From Vibrio sp. UBA2441 (GTDB taxonomy: Bacteria; Pseudomonadota; Gammaproteobacteria; Enterobacterales; Vibrionaceae), in contig DDQN01000064.1 in NCBI GenBank assembly GCA_002342685.1, forward strand, positions 1 through 64,000: DNA of 64,000 nt, in the 5' to 3' direction. The position numbers and the translations under genes were made by a program. Positions 44,593 to 52,878 of this stretch are shown here, one piece after another (positions within the stretch are counted from its first letter, which is position 1; every line of letters begins with the position of its first letter). The notes below the pieces were generated by a model. It saw only the letters and a program-made list of their open reading frames with translations, ran no database searches and was not told where the DNA came from.

Positions 44593-44650
44593 GGGATTTA
44601 AGACTCATCCTCACTCAAGCCTGTGCCGCTCATAACAAGGAGAGCGTCCA

Positions 44651-45637
44651 GTGAAATACACCATTTCCGCATTAGCAGTAGCCCTTTCATTTTCGTCATT
44701 TGCTGCCGAAAAAACATTAACCGTCTATACCTACGATTCTTTCGCTTCAGATTGGGGCCCCGGTCCTAAAGTGGAGAAAGCGTTCGAAGAAAAGTGTGGC
44801 TGCAACCTTGAGTTTGTCGCGCTGGATGATGGCGTATCGATTTTAAACCGCTTGCGTCTTGAGGGCGAAAAAAGCAAAGCTGACGTCATTCTGGGCCTGG
44901 ATACTAACTTGATGGCCGAAGCAAAAACGACCGGATTGCTGTCAGAGCATAAGGTTGAAACATCTTCAGTGACGTTGCCAAACGGCTGGGATGACAGTAC
45001 GTTCCTTCCGTATGACTATGGCTATTTTGCCTTTGTTTACAACAAAGAGTCATTGAAAAATCCGCCTAAAAGCCTGAAAGAGTTAGTGGAAAAACGTGAT
45101 GACTTAAAAGTCATTTATCAGGATCCTCGTACGTCCACACCGGGTCAAGGTTTGATGTTGTGGATGAAGTCGGTGTTCGGTGACGATGCAAGTGATGCCT
45201 GGAGCCAGCTTGCTGGTAAGACGGTTACGGTCACTAAAGGCTGGTCAGAAGCGTACTCTATGTTCCTTAAAGGTGAGTCGGATCTGGTGCTGTCATATAC
45301 AACATCACCTGCTTATCACCTAATTGCTGAACAAGATGATAAATATGCTGCGGCCGATTTTTCTGAAGGGCACTATATGCAGGTAGAGGTTGCTGCTAAA
45401 GTAAAAAGCTCTGCTAACCAAGCGCTGGCGGATCAATTCATGGACTTTATTTTAAGTGACGGATTCCAGTCAGCTATGCCGACTGGAAACTGGATGTATC
45501 CAGTGACGAACACCCAATTGCCGGAAGGCTATGACCAATTGGCAGTGCCTAAACACGCATTGAGCTTTACGCCTGAGAAAGTAGAGAAAATGCGTAAAAC
45601 CTGGATTCGTGAGTGGCAAAGCGCGCTCACTCAATAG
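44651..45637 (+). CDS. thiB: Thiamine ABC transporter periplasmic binding protein
   Basis: The 328-aa product has a GTG start with RBS AAGGAGAG (44637-44644). A signal peptide ends near FAA-EK (residue 19). The motif YTYDSFASDWGPGPKVEKAFE and the residues EGEKSKADVILGLDTN match ThiB (TbpA). It binds thiamine and its phosphates in the periplasm. It heads thiBPQ. Confidence 0.95.
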   Translation: MKYTISALAVALSFSSFAAEKTLTVYTYDSFASDWGPGPKVEKAFEEKCGCNLEFVALDDGVSILNRLRLEGEKSKADVILGLDTNLMAEAKTTGLLSEHKVETSSVTLPNGWDDSTFLPYDYGYFAFVYNKESLKNPPKSLKELVEKRDDLKVIYQDPRTSTPGQGLMLWMKSVFGDDASDAWSQLAGKTVTVTKGWSEAYSMFLKGESDLVLSYTTSPAYHLIAEQDDKYAAADFSEGHYMQVEVAAKVKSSANQALADQFMDFILSDGFQSAMPTGNWMYPVTNTQLPEGYDQLAVPKHALSFTPEKVEKMRKTWIREWQSALTQ

Positions 45638-45700
45638 TTGAAACTAGCCACATAGTGGAAGCATTGTGTGGCTAAAACCTACCCGCGGTATTGATAGTTT

Positions 45701-47284
45701 ATGCAGAAAACGCCTAAGACAGGCCTGATTGTAGCGGTCGTTATTTTAGTCTTTGTACTTTCTGCTCTCGGAGCATTGCTGAGCTATGGGTCTGACTATC
45801 AGCTGAGTCTGATATGGCAAGATGCCTATTATCGTCACGTTACCAAATTTAGTTTTTATCAGGCTTTCCTCTCTATGCTTATCAGCGTGGGCCTGGCTAT
45901 TCCCGTTGCTCACTCGCTTTCCCGGCGAGACTTTAAGGGCAAGTCTCTGCTGTTAAAATTGTTTTCAACGACGTTAGTGCTGCCTGTTCTGGTCGGTGTA
46001 TTTGGTTTGCTGGCGATTTATGGCAACAGTGGTTTGATTGCTGATGTGTTTATGTGGTTTGACAGTAAGCTGCCGTTTTCCATATATGGATTAAATGGGA
46101 TATTGTTGGCGCATGTATTTTTTAACTTACCTTACGCAAGCCGTCTGCTCTACCAATCGTTAGAGGGGCTCCCTGCTGAACAACATAAGTTGTGTGCACA
46201 TTTGGGTATGAGCCACTGGTATAAATTTAAGTGGGTGGAATGGCCTCGGCTTAAACAACAGTTACCGCATGTATGTGGTTTAGTCTTTATGCTCTGCTTT
46301 ACCAGCTTTGCAACGGTGATGGCGCTTGGTGGAGGCCCCAAGTCGACCACAATTGAGTTAGCCATTTACCAGGCGATCAAATTTGACTTTGATTTGCAGG
46401 CAGGCGCATTGCTTGCCATGTGGCAGATGCTGTTATGCGCCATTTTATCGATATCCATTCAGCGGTTAGCCAAACCGACACCGCTTTCATCCAACCACGA
46501 AAGCACGTATTTGACGGTGACTAAAGACAGCATACAAGCCAAGTTGTGGGACCTGTTTTGGATCGGGGCGGCGTGTTGCTTAGTAATGCCTCCATTATTA
46601 ATGGTGGTACTTAGTGGTGTTAATTCTCAGCTGATTGCTGTGTTATCCAGCCCGGATTTCTGGTCAGCGGTTAAAGCGTCCATATCTATTGCGCTGGTGG
46701 CGGCCACATTGGCGCTTTTGTGCGGTATTGCCATTTTACTTACCAGTCGTTCATGGCGCTTACAGGATTTGAATCGACGTTCCGATAGCATCGAATTGAT
46801 AGGCACGATTATTCTTGTAACACCAAGCTTAGTGGTAAGTGTCGGGCTGTTTCTACTATTGCGAAGCATTACTGATGTATTCAGCCTAGCCTTCCTGATT
46901 GTGATCGTGGTTAATAGCTTAATGGCTCTGCCTTATGTCATAAAAACCTTATCTCAACCTATGTTACATATCGGCAGGCAATACCAATTTCTATCTACTA
47001 GCTTAGGTATGAAGGGACTATCGCGATTTATGCTAATTGAATGGCGAGCCTTGCATAAGCCACTCGCACACGCTTTTGCGATCAGCTTTATGTTTTCTAT
47101 TGGCGATCTCAGTGCGATAGCTTTGTTTGGCAGTCAGGATTTTAGAACCTTACCTTTGTATCTATTTCAATTGTTGGGCAGTTATCAAATGGATGCGGCT
47201 GCGGTGGTCTCTCTCTGTTTGTTAGGGATGAGTATTGGTTGTTTTGGGTTAATTGAAAAACTGTTTAGGAGAGACGAATGTTAA
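45701..47284 (+). CDS. thiP: Thiamine ABC transporter permease
   Basis: The product is 527 aa (536 in E. coli). Two fused permease halves carry about 12 helices, each with an EAA-type loop (EGLPAEQHKLCAHLGMS at about 154-170 and LSTSLGMKGLSRF near 430). It follows thiB after 63 bases and overlaps thiQ by 7 bases. Confidence 0.94.
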   Translation: MQKTPKTGLIVAVVILVFVLSALGALLSYGSDYQLSLIWQDAYYRHVTKFSFYQAFLSMLISVGLAIPVAHSLSRRDFKGKSLLLKLFSTTLVLPVLVGVFGLLAIYGNSGLIADVFMWFDSKLPFSIYGLNGILLAHVFFNLPYASRLLYQSLEGLPAEQHKLCAHLGMSHWYKFKWVEWPRLKQQLPHVCGLVFMLCFTSFATVMALGGGPKSTTIELAIYQAIKFDFDLQAGALLAMWQMLLCAILSISIQRLAKPTPLSSNHESTYLTVTKDSIQAKLWDLFWIGAACCLVMPPLLMVVLSGVNSQLIAVLSSPDFWSAVKASISIALVAATLALLCGIAILLTSRSWRLQDLNRRSDSIELIGTIILVTPSLVVSVGLFLLLRSITDVFSLAFLIVIVVNSLMALPYVIKTLSQPMLHIGRQYQFLSTSLGMKGLSRFMLIEWRALHKPLAHAFAISFMFSIGDLSAIALFGSQDFRTLPLYLFQLLGSYQMDAAAVVSLCLLGMSIGCFGLIEKLFRRDEC

Positions 47285-47982
47285 AAGTCAGTAATGTTCA
47301 ATATCGATACCATAAAGAACTTTTTCAGTTTGATTTGGGCATTCGTCAGGGCAGTATTACTGCACTTATGGGCCCAAGTGGTGCAGGCAAGTCAACTTTG
47401 TTGTCACTTATTGCTGGTTTCATTCAACCTGAAAAAGGTGATATCACTGTATCGGACATTTCGTTACTTGAAATGGAACCTTATCAGCGACCTTTTGCTA
47501 TGCTTTTTCAGGAACATAACTTGTTTTCTCATTTATCAGTGAGAGAAAACATCGGTCTGGGTTTACATCCGGGGCTAAAGTTAAGCGAGGCACAAAAACA
47601 AGCCGTTACTCACGCCGCTAAACAGGTTGGCATTGAAGTGTATTTGGATCGCAAGCCGGATCAACTTTCTGGTGGACAAAAGCAACGTATCGCTCTGGCC
47701 CGATGTTTTGTTCAATCACACTCAATCTGGCTTTTGGATGAACCATTCTCTGCGTTGGATCCTATTTTAAGAGAAGAGATGCTAAATCTGGTTAAGAAAC
47801 TTGCCGACGAACGGAATATTACTCTTGTTATGGTAACGCACCATATCAGCGATGCACGCGCCATTGCGACCGATTTTGTTTTCTTAGCGAAAGGCCAGGT
47901 ACAGGTCGCTGACAGCATGGATAAGTTGAATGCCAAGCACGACAACATCCTGCTTGGAGAGTTTGTGAGTGCTGGACATTAA
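47278..47982 (+). CDS. thiQ: Thiamine ABC transporter ATPase
   Basis: The 234-aa product has Walker A GPSGAGKST, signature LSGGQKQR and Walker B IWLLDEPFSALD. RBS AGGAGAG lies inside the end of thiP, and the ATG overlaps it. It powers thiamine import with ThiBP. Confidence 0.95.
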   Translation: MLKVSNVQYRYHKELFQFDLGIRQGSITALMGPSGAGKSTLLSLIAGFIQPEKGDITVSDISLLEMEPYQRPFAMLFQEHNLFSHLSVRENIGLGLHPGLKLSEAQKQAVTHAAKQVGIEVYLDRKPDQLSGGQKQRIALARCFVQSHSIWLLDEPFSALDPILREEMLNLVKKLADERNITLVMVTHHISDARAIATDFVFLAKGQVQVADSMDKLNAKHDNILLGEFVSAGH

Positions 47983-48143
47983 TCTTCTGCAAATTTAATC
48001 AGCCGATTGCAAGTAGCATGAATAAAATGAATCAATCTCAACTAAGTTCACTGATAAGCTGAACGGTACAGGCCGTGCAGAAATATTTGAGAACTCTCTA
48101 CCGTTATAGATGTTCTTGGTAACAAGAATTCTCATACATTGTT
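47983..48143 (+). other. Gap after thiQ
   Basis: No gene was found. TTCTTG-GTAA-CAAGAA (48113-48128) is a short perfect inverted repeat, but no T-run follows, so a thiQ terminator is not clear. Confidence 0.35.
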
Positions 48144-48408
48144 TATACTCAAGTAACTTCAAGGTGCCTGTTCAGCGAGAATTTATTGGCGTCTGATCAA
48201 GGCACTGATTTGAAGGCATAGTCATTCTACGGCAAAAATCAGTAACACAGAGCAGGGGCCAATAAAACTCGCCCTTTGGGAGCTCATCAACGCGCCAATT
48301 TCTGCGTCAGATAACTTAGAAAGGGAATGCCATTCCTTCAGTTATCTTTCTTGAACTGAACTCGTTGATGAAGCTCTGAATCCTGCATCTTGAGGTCACT
48401 TGAGTATA
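48144..48408. mobile_element. Transposase-less element with 24-bp terminal inverted repeats (265 bp)
   Basis: The left end (48144-48167, starting TATACTCAAGT) and the right end (48385-48408, ending ACTTGAGTATA) are inverted repeats with 21 of 24 bases matching. There is no reading frame of family size inside. A diverged copy is at 22096-22250. I have seen TATACTCAAGT...ACTTGAGTATA ends in other Vibrio intergenic DNA, but this was not searched. It behaves like a MITE or a dispersed mRNA hairpin element. Confidence 0.75.
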
Positions 48409-48463
48409 CAATCTGATTTAGTTTTTACATTAGAAAAAAGAATCCATTTTTATTCTGTTTAGC

Positions 48464-48481
48464 CCGTGACCTGTGTCACGG
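48464..48481. promoter_or_regulatory. CRP-like palindrome upstream of rapA
   Basis: CCGTGAC-CTGT-GTCACGG is a perfect inverted repeat of the form CGTGA-N6-TCACG, two bases off the CRP consensus TGTGA-N6-TCACA. It lies 110 bases before the rapA start. No matching promoter was placed, so its role is uncertain. Confidence 0.4.
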
Positions 48482-48590
48482 CTTCAAGTAATATTGGCGC
48501 CCTTTTCTGAGCTTGTAGAATTTAGAAAAACCAGACGAAAATTTAATACTAGAATTGAAAGTATTCTCCAACATAGAGGTAATCAATCTT

Positions 48591-51500
48591 ATGGCATTTG
48601 CTTTGGGTCAGCGCTGGATAAGCGATACAGAAAGCGATTTAGGTTTAGGAACTGTGGTTGAGCTTGATGCTCGGACTGTCACTGTAATGTTTACCGCTTC
48701 TGAAGAGAATCGGGTGTATGCTCAGAAAGATGCTCCGGTTACCCGAGTTATATTCCATGCTGGCGATGTTATTGATAGTCAGGAAGGATGGTCACTTAAG
48801 GTTGAAGAAATCGTAGAAGATAAAGGATTATTAACCTATCTTGGTACACGCCAGGATACGGAAGAAGAAGGCGTTAGATTAAGAGAAATCTTTTTAAGCG
48901 ACCAGATTCGATTCAACAAACCACAAGATAAGTTATTTGCAGGTCAGATTGACCGTATGGATAACTTTGTTTTACGTTATCGAGCTTTGACCAATCAGTA
49001 TCAGCAACATAAGAGCCCTATGCGCGGCCTTTGTGGAATGCGTGCTGGCTTAATTCCTCACCAATTATTCATTGCCCATGAAGTAGGTCGTCGTTATGCC
49101 CCTCGTGTATTGCTGGCTGATGAAGTTGGTTTAGGCAAAACCATAGAAGCAGGCATGATCATTCATCAGCAAGTGCTTTCAGGCGCTGCGGAGCGAGTGC
49201 TTATTGTTGTACCGGAAACCCTTCAGCACCAATGGTTGGTGGAAATGATGCGTCGCTTTAATCTGCATTTTTCCATTTTTGATGAAGAGCGGTGTATTGA
49301 AGCCTATGCGGATGCAGCGAACCCATTTGATACGGCTCAATATGTGCTTTGTTCGCTGGAATTTTTAACCAAGAGTGAACGTCGTTTCGACCAGATAATG
49401 GATGGAAACTGGGATTTACTCGTGGTGGATGAAGCTCATCACCTTGAATGGAGCCCAGAAACGCCAAGCCGACAGTATCAAGTTATAGAAGGCTTAGCGG
49501 ATAAGACACCTGCGGTACTACTTTTAACAGCAACACCGGAACAGCTTGGACATGAAAGTCATTTTGCCCGTCTTCGTCTGCTGGATCCTGACCGCTTTTA
49601 CGATTATCCGGCATTTGTTGCTGAAGAAAAACAGTACGCCCCTGTTGCCGATGCGGTAAGTACTTTATTTGGAGGCGAATCGCTACCGGACAGTGCAAAA
49701 AATCAAATTACCGAACTGCTTTCTGAACAGGATGTAGAGCCGCTGTTTAGAATCATTGAAGGTGATGTAGCAGAAGAAGACAAAGCGAAAGCTCGTCACG
49801 AACTGATAGATAATTTAATGGACAGACACGGAACGGGTCGTGTGTTGTTCAGGAATACCCGCTCAGCCATCAAAGGGTTTCCTAAACGGAACGTCAATTT
49901 GTTGCCAATGCCGATGCCAGAGCAATATGGTCGGGCATTACGGGTTTCTCAAATGCTGGACGCGGATTTAGCTTCTACCGCGAAAGCAATGAAGAACCTT
50001 TACCCTGAAGAGATATTTCAAGATCTTGAAGGTGGTTCATCGTCTTGGTGGCAATTTGACTCTCGTGTAGACTGGTTGATCGAAAAAGTAAAAGCCAAGC
50101 GTTCAGAGAAGATCCTTGTTATCGCATCAAGGGCAGCAACAGCACTGCAACTAGAGCAGGCTTTGAGAGAGCGTGAAGGGATCCGAGCAACAGTTTTCCA
50201 TGAAGGAATGTCTATAATAGAACGCGATAAAGCCGCAGCTTATTTTGCTCAGGAAGAGGGCGGTGCGCAATTGTTGATCTGCTCTGAGATTGGTTCTGAG
50301 GGGCGAAACTTTCAGTTTTCTAACCAGTTAGTCATGTTTGATCTTCCTTTCAATCCTGATCTTTTAGAACAACGTATTGGTCGTTTGGATCGAATAGGTC
50401 AGCAGAGAGACATCGATATCTATGTGCCTTATCTGGAAGGTTCCTCGCAAAGCATTTTAGCTCGTTGGTTTGAAGAAGGTTTGCAAGCTTTCTCTGAAAC
50501 CTGCCCTACAGGACGTGCGGTTTATGATAAATACTCTGATTCCTTGATTGATATGCTGGCCAGCGGAAATAATGCAGAGCTTGAGCATGTTATTGAAGAA
50601 TCAAACAAGCTGAACCGGGAGCTTAAAGCCCAACTTGAACAGGGGCGGGATCGCCTGTTGGAGATACACTCTAACGGTGGTGAAGAAGCACAACAGATTG
50701 TCGAAAAAATAGCCGCGACAGATGGTGATACCAATCTGGTTACTTTTGCATTAAGTCTATTCGATACTATTGGTCTTAACCAAGATGATAAAGGTGAAAA
50801 AGCACTGGTTGTGACGCCTTCTGAGCATATGATGGTGCCAAGTTATCCAGGGCTGCCATATGAAGGTGCAACGATTACCTTTGACCGTGAAACCGCCTTA
50901 TCAAGAGAAGACATGAACTTTATCAGTTGGGAACACCCAATGATTCAGGGGGGTATTGATCTACTGTTAAGTGAAGGAGTGGGTACTTCTGCGGTTTCGC
51001 TATTGAAGAATAAAGCGTTGCCAGTAGGAACCCTGCTTTTAGAGTTAATATACAAAGTTGATGCTCAAGCACCGAAACGAAGTGGCATTAATCGATTTTT
51101 ACCACAGACTCCGATTCGGTTAATGATCGATGGCAGAGGCAACGACCTTTCTGAGCAGGTTGAGTTTGATAGCTTTAACCGTCAATTAAGCCCAGTAAAT
51201 AGGCATATAGCTAGCAAGCTGGTCTCTTCTGTACAAAGCGACGTGCATCAGTTGATAGCTGCTGGTGAAAGCCATATTGAAGGAAAGCTGAAATTGGTCC
51301 GTGAGCAAGCTCAACAAGATATGCTTACTGCGCTCAATAGCGACCTAGAACGACTTCAGGCCTTGAAAGCGGTCAATCCAAATATTCGTGATGAAGAGTT
51401 ACAGGTGATAGAAGTTCAGATTCAGGAGTTAACGGGTTACATTGCTAAAGCGCAAATTCAACTGGATTCACTACGTTTGATTGTGGTCAGCCACAACTAA
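48591..51500 (+). CDS. rapA: RNA polymerase-associated ATPase RapA
   Basis: The start at 48591 (MAFALGQRWISDTESDLGLG) gives 969 aa (968 in E. coli). The frame is open 12 codons further, but RBS AGAGGT (48575-48580) and the family N-terminus pick this ATG. Tandem Tudor-like domains (about 1-110) precede the Swi2/Snf2 motor with ADEVGLGKT (Walker A), VVDEAHH and the helicase C part (FHEGMSIIERD, QRIGRLDRIGQ). It recycles stalled RNA polymerase after transcription. Confidence 0.97.
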   Translation: MAFALGQRWISDTESDLGLGTVVELDARTVTVMFTASEENRVYAQKDAPVTRVIFHAGDVIDSQEGWSLKVEEIVEDKGLLTYLGTRQDTEEEGVRLREIFLSDQIRFNKPQDKLFAGQIDRMDNFVLRYRALTNQYQQHKSPMRGLCGMRAGLIPHQLFIAHEVGRRYAPRVLLADEVGLGKTIEAGMIIHQQVLSGAAERVLIVVPETLQHQWLVEMMRRFNLHFSIFDEERCIEAYADAANPFDTAQYVLCSLEFLTKSERRFDQIMDGNWDLLVVDEAHHLEWSPETPSRQYQVIEGLADKTPAVLLLTATPEQLGHESHFARLRLLDPDRFYDYPAFVAEEKQYAPVADAVSTLFGGESLPDSAKNQITELLSEQDVEPLFRIIEGDVAEEDKAKARHELIDNLMDRHGTGRVLFRNTRSAIKGFPKRNVNLLPMPMPEQYGRALRVSQMLDADLASTAKAMKNLYPEEIFQDLEGGSSSWWQFDSRVDWLIEKVKAKRSEKILVIASRAATALQLEQALREREGIRATVFHEGMSIIERDKAAAYFAQEEGGAQLLICSEIGSEGRNFQFSNQLVMFDLPFNPDLLEQRIGRLDRIGQQRDIDIYVPYLEGSSQSILARWFEEGLQAFSETCPTGRAVYDKYSDSLIDMLASGNNAELEHVIEESNKLNRELKAQLEQGRDRLLEIHSNGGEEAQQIVEKIAATDGDTNLVTFALSLFDTIGLNQDDKGEKALVVTPSEHMMVPSYPGLPYEGATITFDRETALSREDMNFISWEHPMIQGGIDLLLSEGVGTSAVSLLKNKALPVGTLLLELIYKVDAQAPKRSGINRFLPQTPIRLMIDGRGNDLSEQVEFDSFNRQLSPVNRHIASKLVSSVQSDVHQLIAAGESHIEGKLKLVREQAQQDMLTALNSDLERLQALKAVNPNIRDEELQVIEVQIQELTGYIAKAQIQLDSLRLIVVSHN

Positions 51501-51552
51501 ACTCATTTTGTTTAAATGGGGTTAGGCCAAGAGAAGGGCCTAACCCCTTGTA

Positions 51553-51587
51553 TAATACCAAACGACTACTTATCCAGATTGGTATTA
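51553..51587. repeat. Short inverted repeat between rapA and rluA
   Basis: TAATACCAA (51553-51561) and TTGGTATTA (51579-51587) form a 9-bp stem with a 17-base loop. A larger relative with ATACCAA...TTGGTAT arms is at 55578-55636. It lies just before the rluA start and may fold in its leader. Confidence 0.6.
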
Positions 51588-51607
51588 TTAAACGGTATAT
51601 ATTTTTT

Positions 51608-52336
51608 ATGATTGAATACAACCCTTCTGTTGAACCTATTGAAATAACCTATCAGGATGATTTTATTTTAGTGGCTAACAAGCCTGCTGGTTTATTGTCG
51701 GTTCCCGGACGTTTGGAAGAACATTATGATAGCTTGTGGAGCCGCTTAGTAGTGGATTACCCAGATATTCAGGTCGTTCATCGATTGGACATGGCAACAT
51801 CCGGATTAATGCTGTTTGCCTTAACCAAGGATGCAGAGCGCCATGTGAAAAAACAGTTCCAATATAGGCTAACACATAAAATCTATTATGCTCGTGTTTG
51901 GGGGGAAGTCGTAGACGATGAAGGAATGATCGATTTACCTTTGATCTGTGACTGGCCTAATCGCCCAAGGCAAAAAGTATGCTACGAACATGGCAAGCCA
52001 TCTCAGACAAGATTTCAGGTGGTAAAGAGAGAAGAGCAGACAACATTGGTAAGGTTGTTGCCTATAACAGGGCGATCACATCAGTTGAGGGTTCATATGA
52101 TGGCATTAGGCCATCCGATTGTCGGTGATGAGTTTTATGCACATGTTGATGCTGAGCAGTTTTCAGATAGGTTGCAGCTTCATTCTTCAGAGTTGAGTTT
52201 TTATCATCCAAATGATGATGTGTTAACCAGTAAATTTGTCAGTTGCGATTTTTATCCGCAAGCAAAAACAGAGATCTGGCAACATTTTACTGCTGAAGAA
52301 ATGCTACCAGATTATAAGTCATTACCGAGAACTTAA
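51608..52336 (+). CDS. rluA: Pseudouridine synthase RluA
   Basis: The start at 51608 (MIEYNPSVEPIEITYQDD) gives 242 aa, longer than the 219 aa of E. coli RluA because of the C-terminus. The catalytic Asp61 is in HRLDMATSG. It likely modifies 23S rRNA U746 and several tRNAs at U32. The gene follows rapA, as in E. coli. The RBS is weak. Confidence 0.9.
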   Translation: MIEYNPSVEPIEITYQDDFILVANKPAGLLSVPGRLEEHYDSLWSRLVVDYPDIQVVHRLDMATSGLMLFALTKDAERHVKKQFQYRLTHKIYYARVWGEVVDDEGMIDLPLICDWPNRPRQKVCYEHGKPSQTRFQVVKREEQTTLVRLLPITGRSHQLRVHMMALGHPIVGDEFYAHVDAEQFSDRLQLHSSELSFYHPNDDVLTSKFVSCDFYPQAKTEIWQHFTAEEMLPDYKSLPRT

Positions 52337-52345
52337 GGTTTATTC

Positions 52346-52783
52346 TCAGCCCTGAGGTTTTACTACTAGAACATTAATTGGTGAGTTTTGTACCACTTTA
52401 CTCGCCACTGAACCTAACACTACCTTATCGACTTTAGAACGCTTATGGCTAGGCATGACAATAAGATCAGCGCCCAGTTTATTAGCATACTCAAGAATAG
52501 TGGTGTACGGTTTTCCTTCCGCGACGTGCGTTTTATAGATTACGTCTTCTTTGATGTGTTGTACTGCAAACCGTTGGAGCTGATTCTTAACATCATTTTT
52601 CATCTGTTTTGCTGCATCTTTAGGAAAATAAGTTGCAACCATAGACATGTGAATACCCGGAAGTACGGTAAGCAGATGAACTTCAGCATTCGAATATTTA
52701 GCATGCCACACAGCCAGTTCTACTGCTTTATCAGAAAAACCTTTATCATTTAAATCAACAGGCACAAGGATCTGTTTATACAT
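52346..52783 (-). CDS. Universal stress protein (UspA family)
   Basis: The 145-aa product has the Usp fold (YKQILVPVDLND at the start, PINVLVVK at the end). The nucleotide loop reads MPSHKRSKVDKVVLGSVASK, with a partial G2xG9xGS motif, closest to the UspF type. It lies 95 bases downstream of a TRAP permease. In Halomonas the Usp TeaD is tied to the TeaABC TRAP carrier, so it may tune this transporter. Confidence 0.86.
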   Translation of the reverse strand: MYKQILVPVDLNDKGFSDKAVELAVWHAKYSNAEVHLLTVLPGIHMSMVATYFPKDAAKQMKNDVKNQLQRFAVQHIKEDVIYKTHVAEGKPYTTILEYANKLGADLIVMPSHKRSKVDKVVLGSVASKVVQNSPINVLVVKPQG

Positions 52784-52878
52784 TTTTCTCTTCTCATTAT
52801 GGAGGGACGGGCTATAAACCCTGAGTAATCCATTTCCGGTATTATCGGAATCAACACCAATGTTGATCCCGAATCTTT

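Noticed and set aside
48555..48590. Longer N-terminus of rapA (981 aa)
   Set aside because: The family start MxFxLGQRWISDTES is at 48591 with its own RBS.
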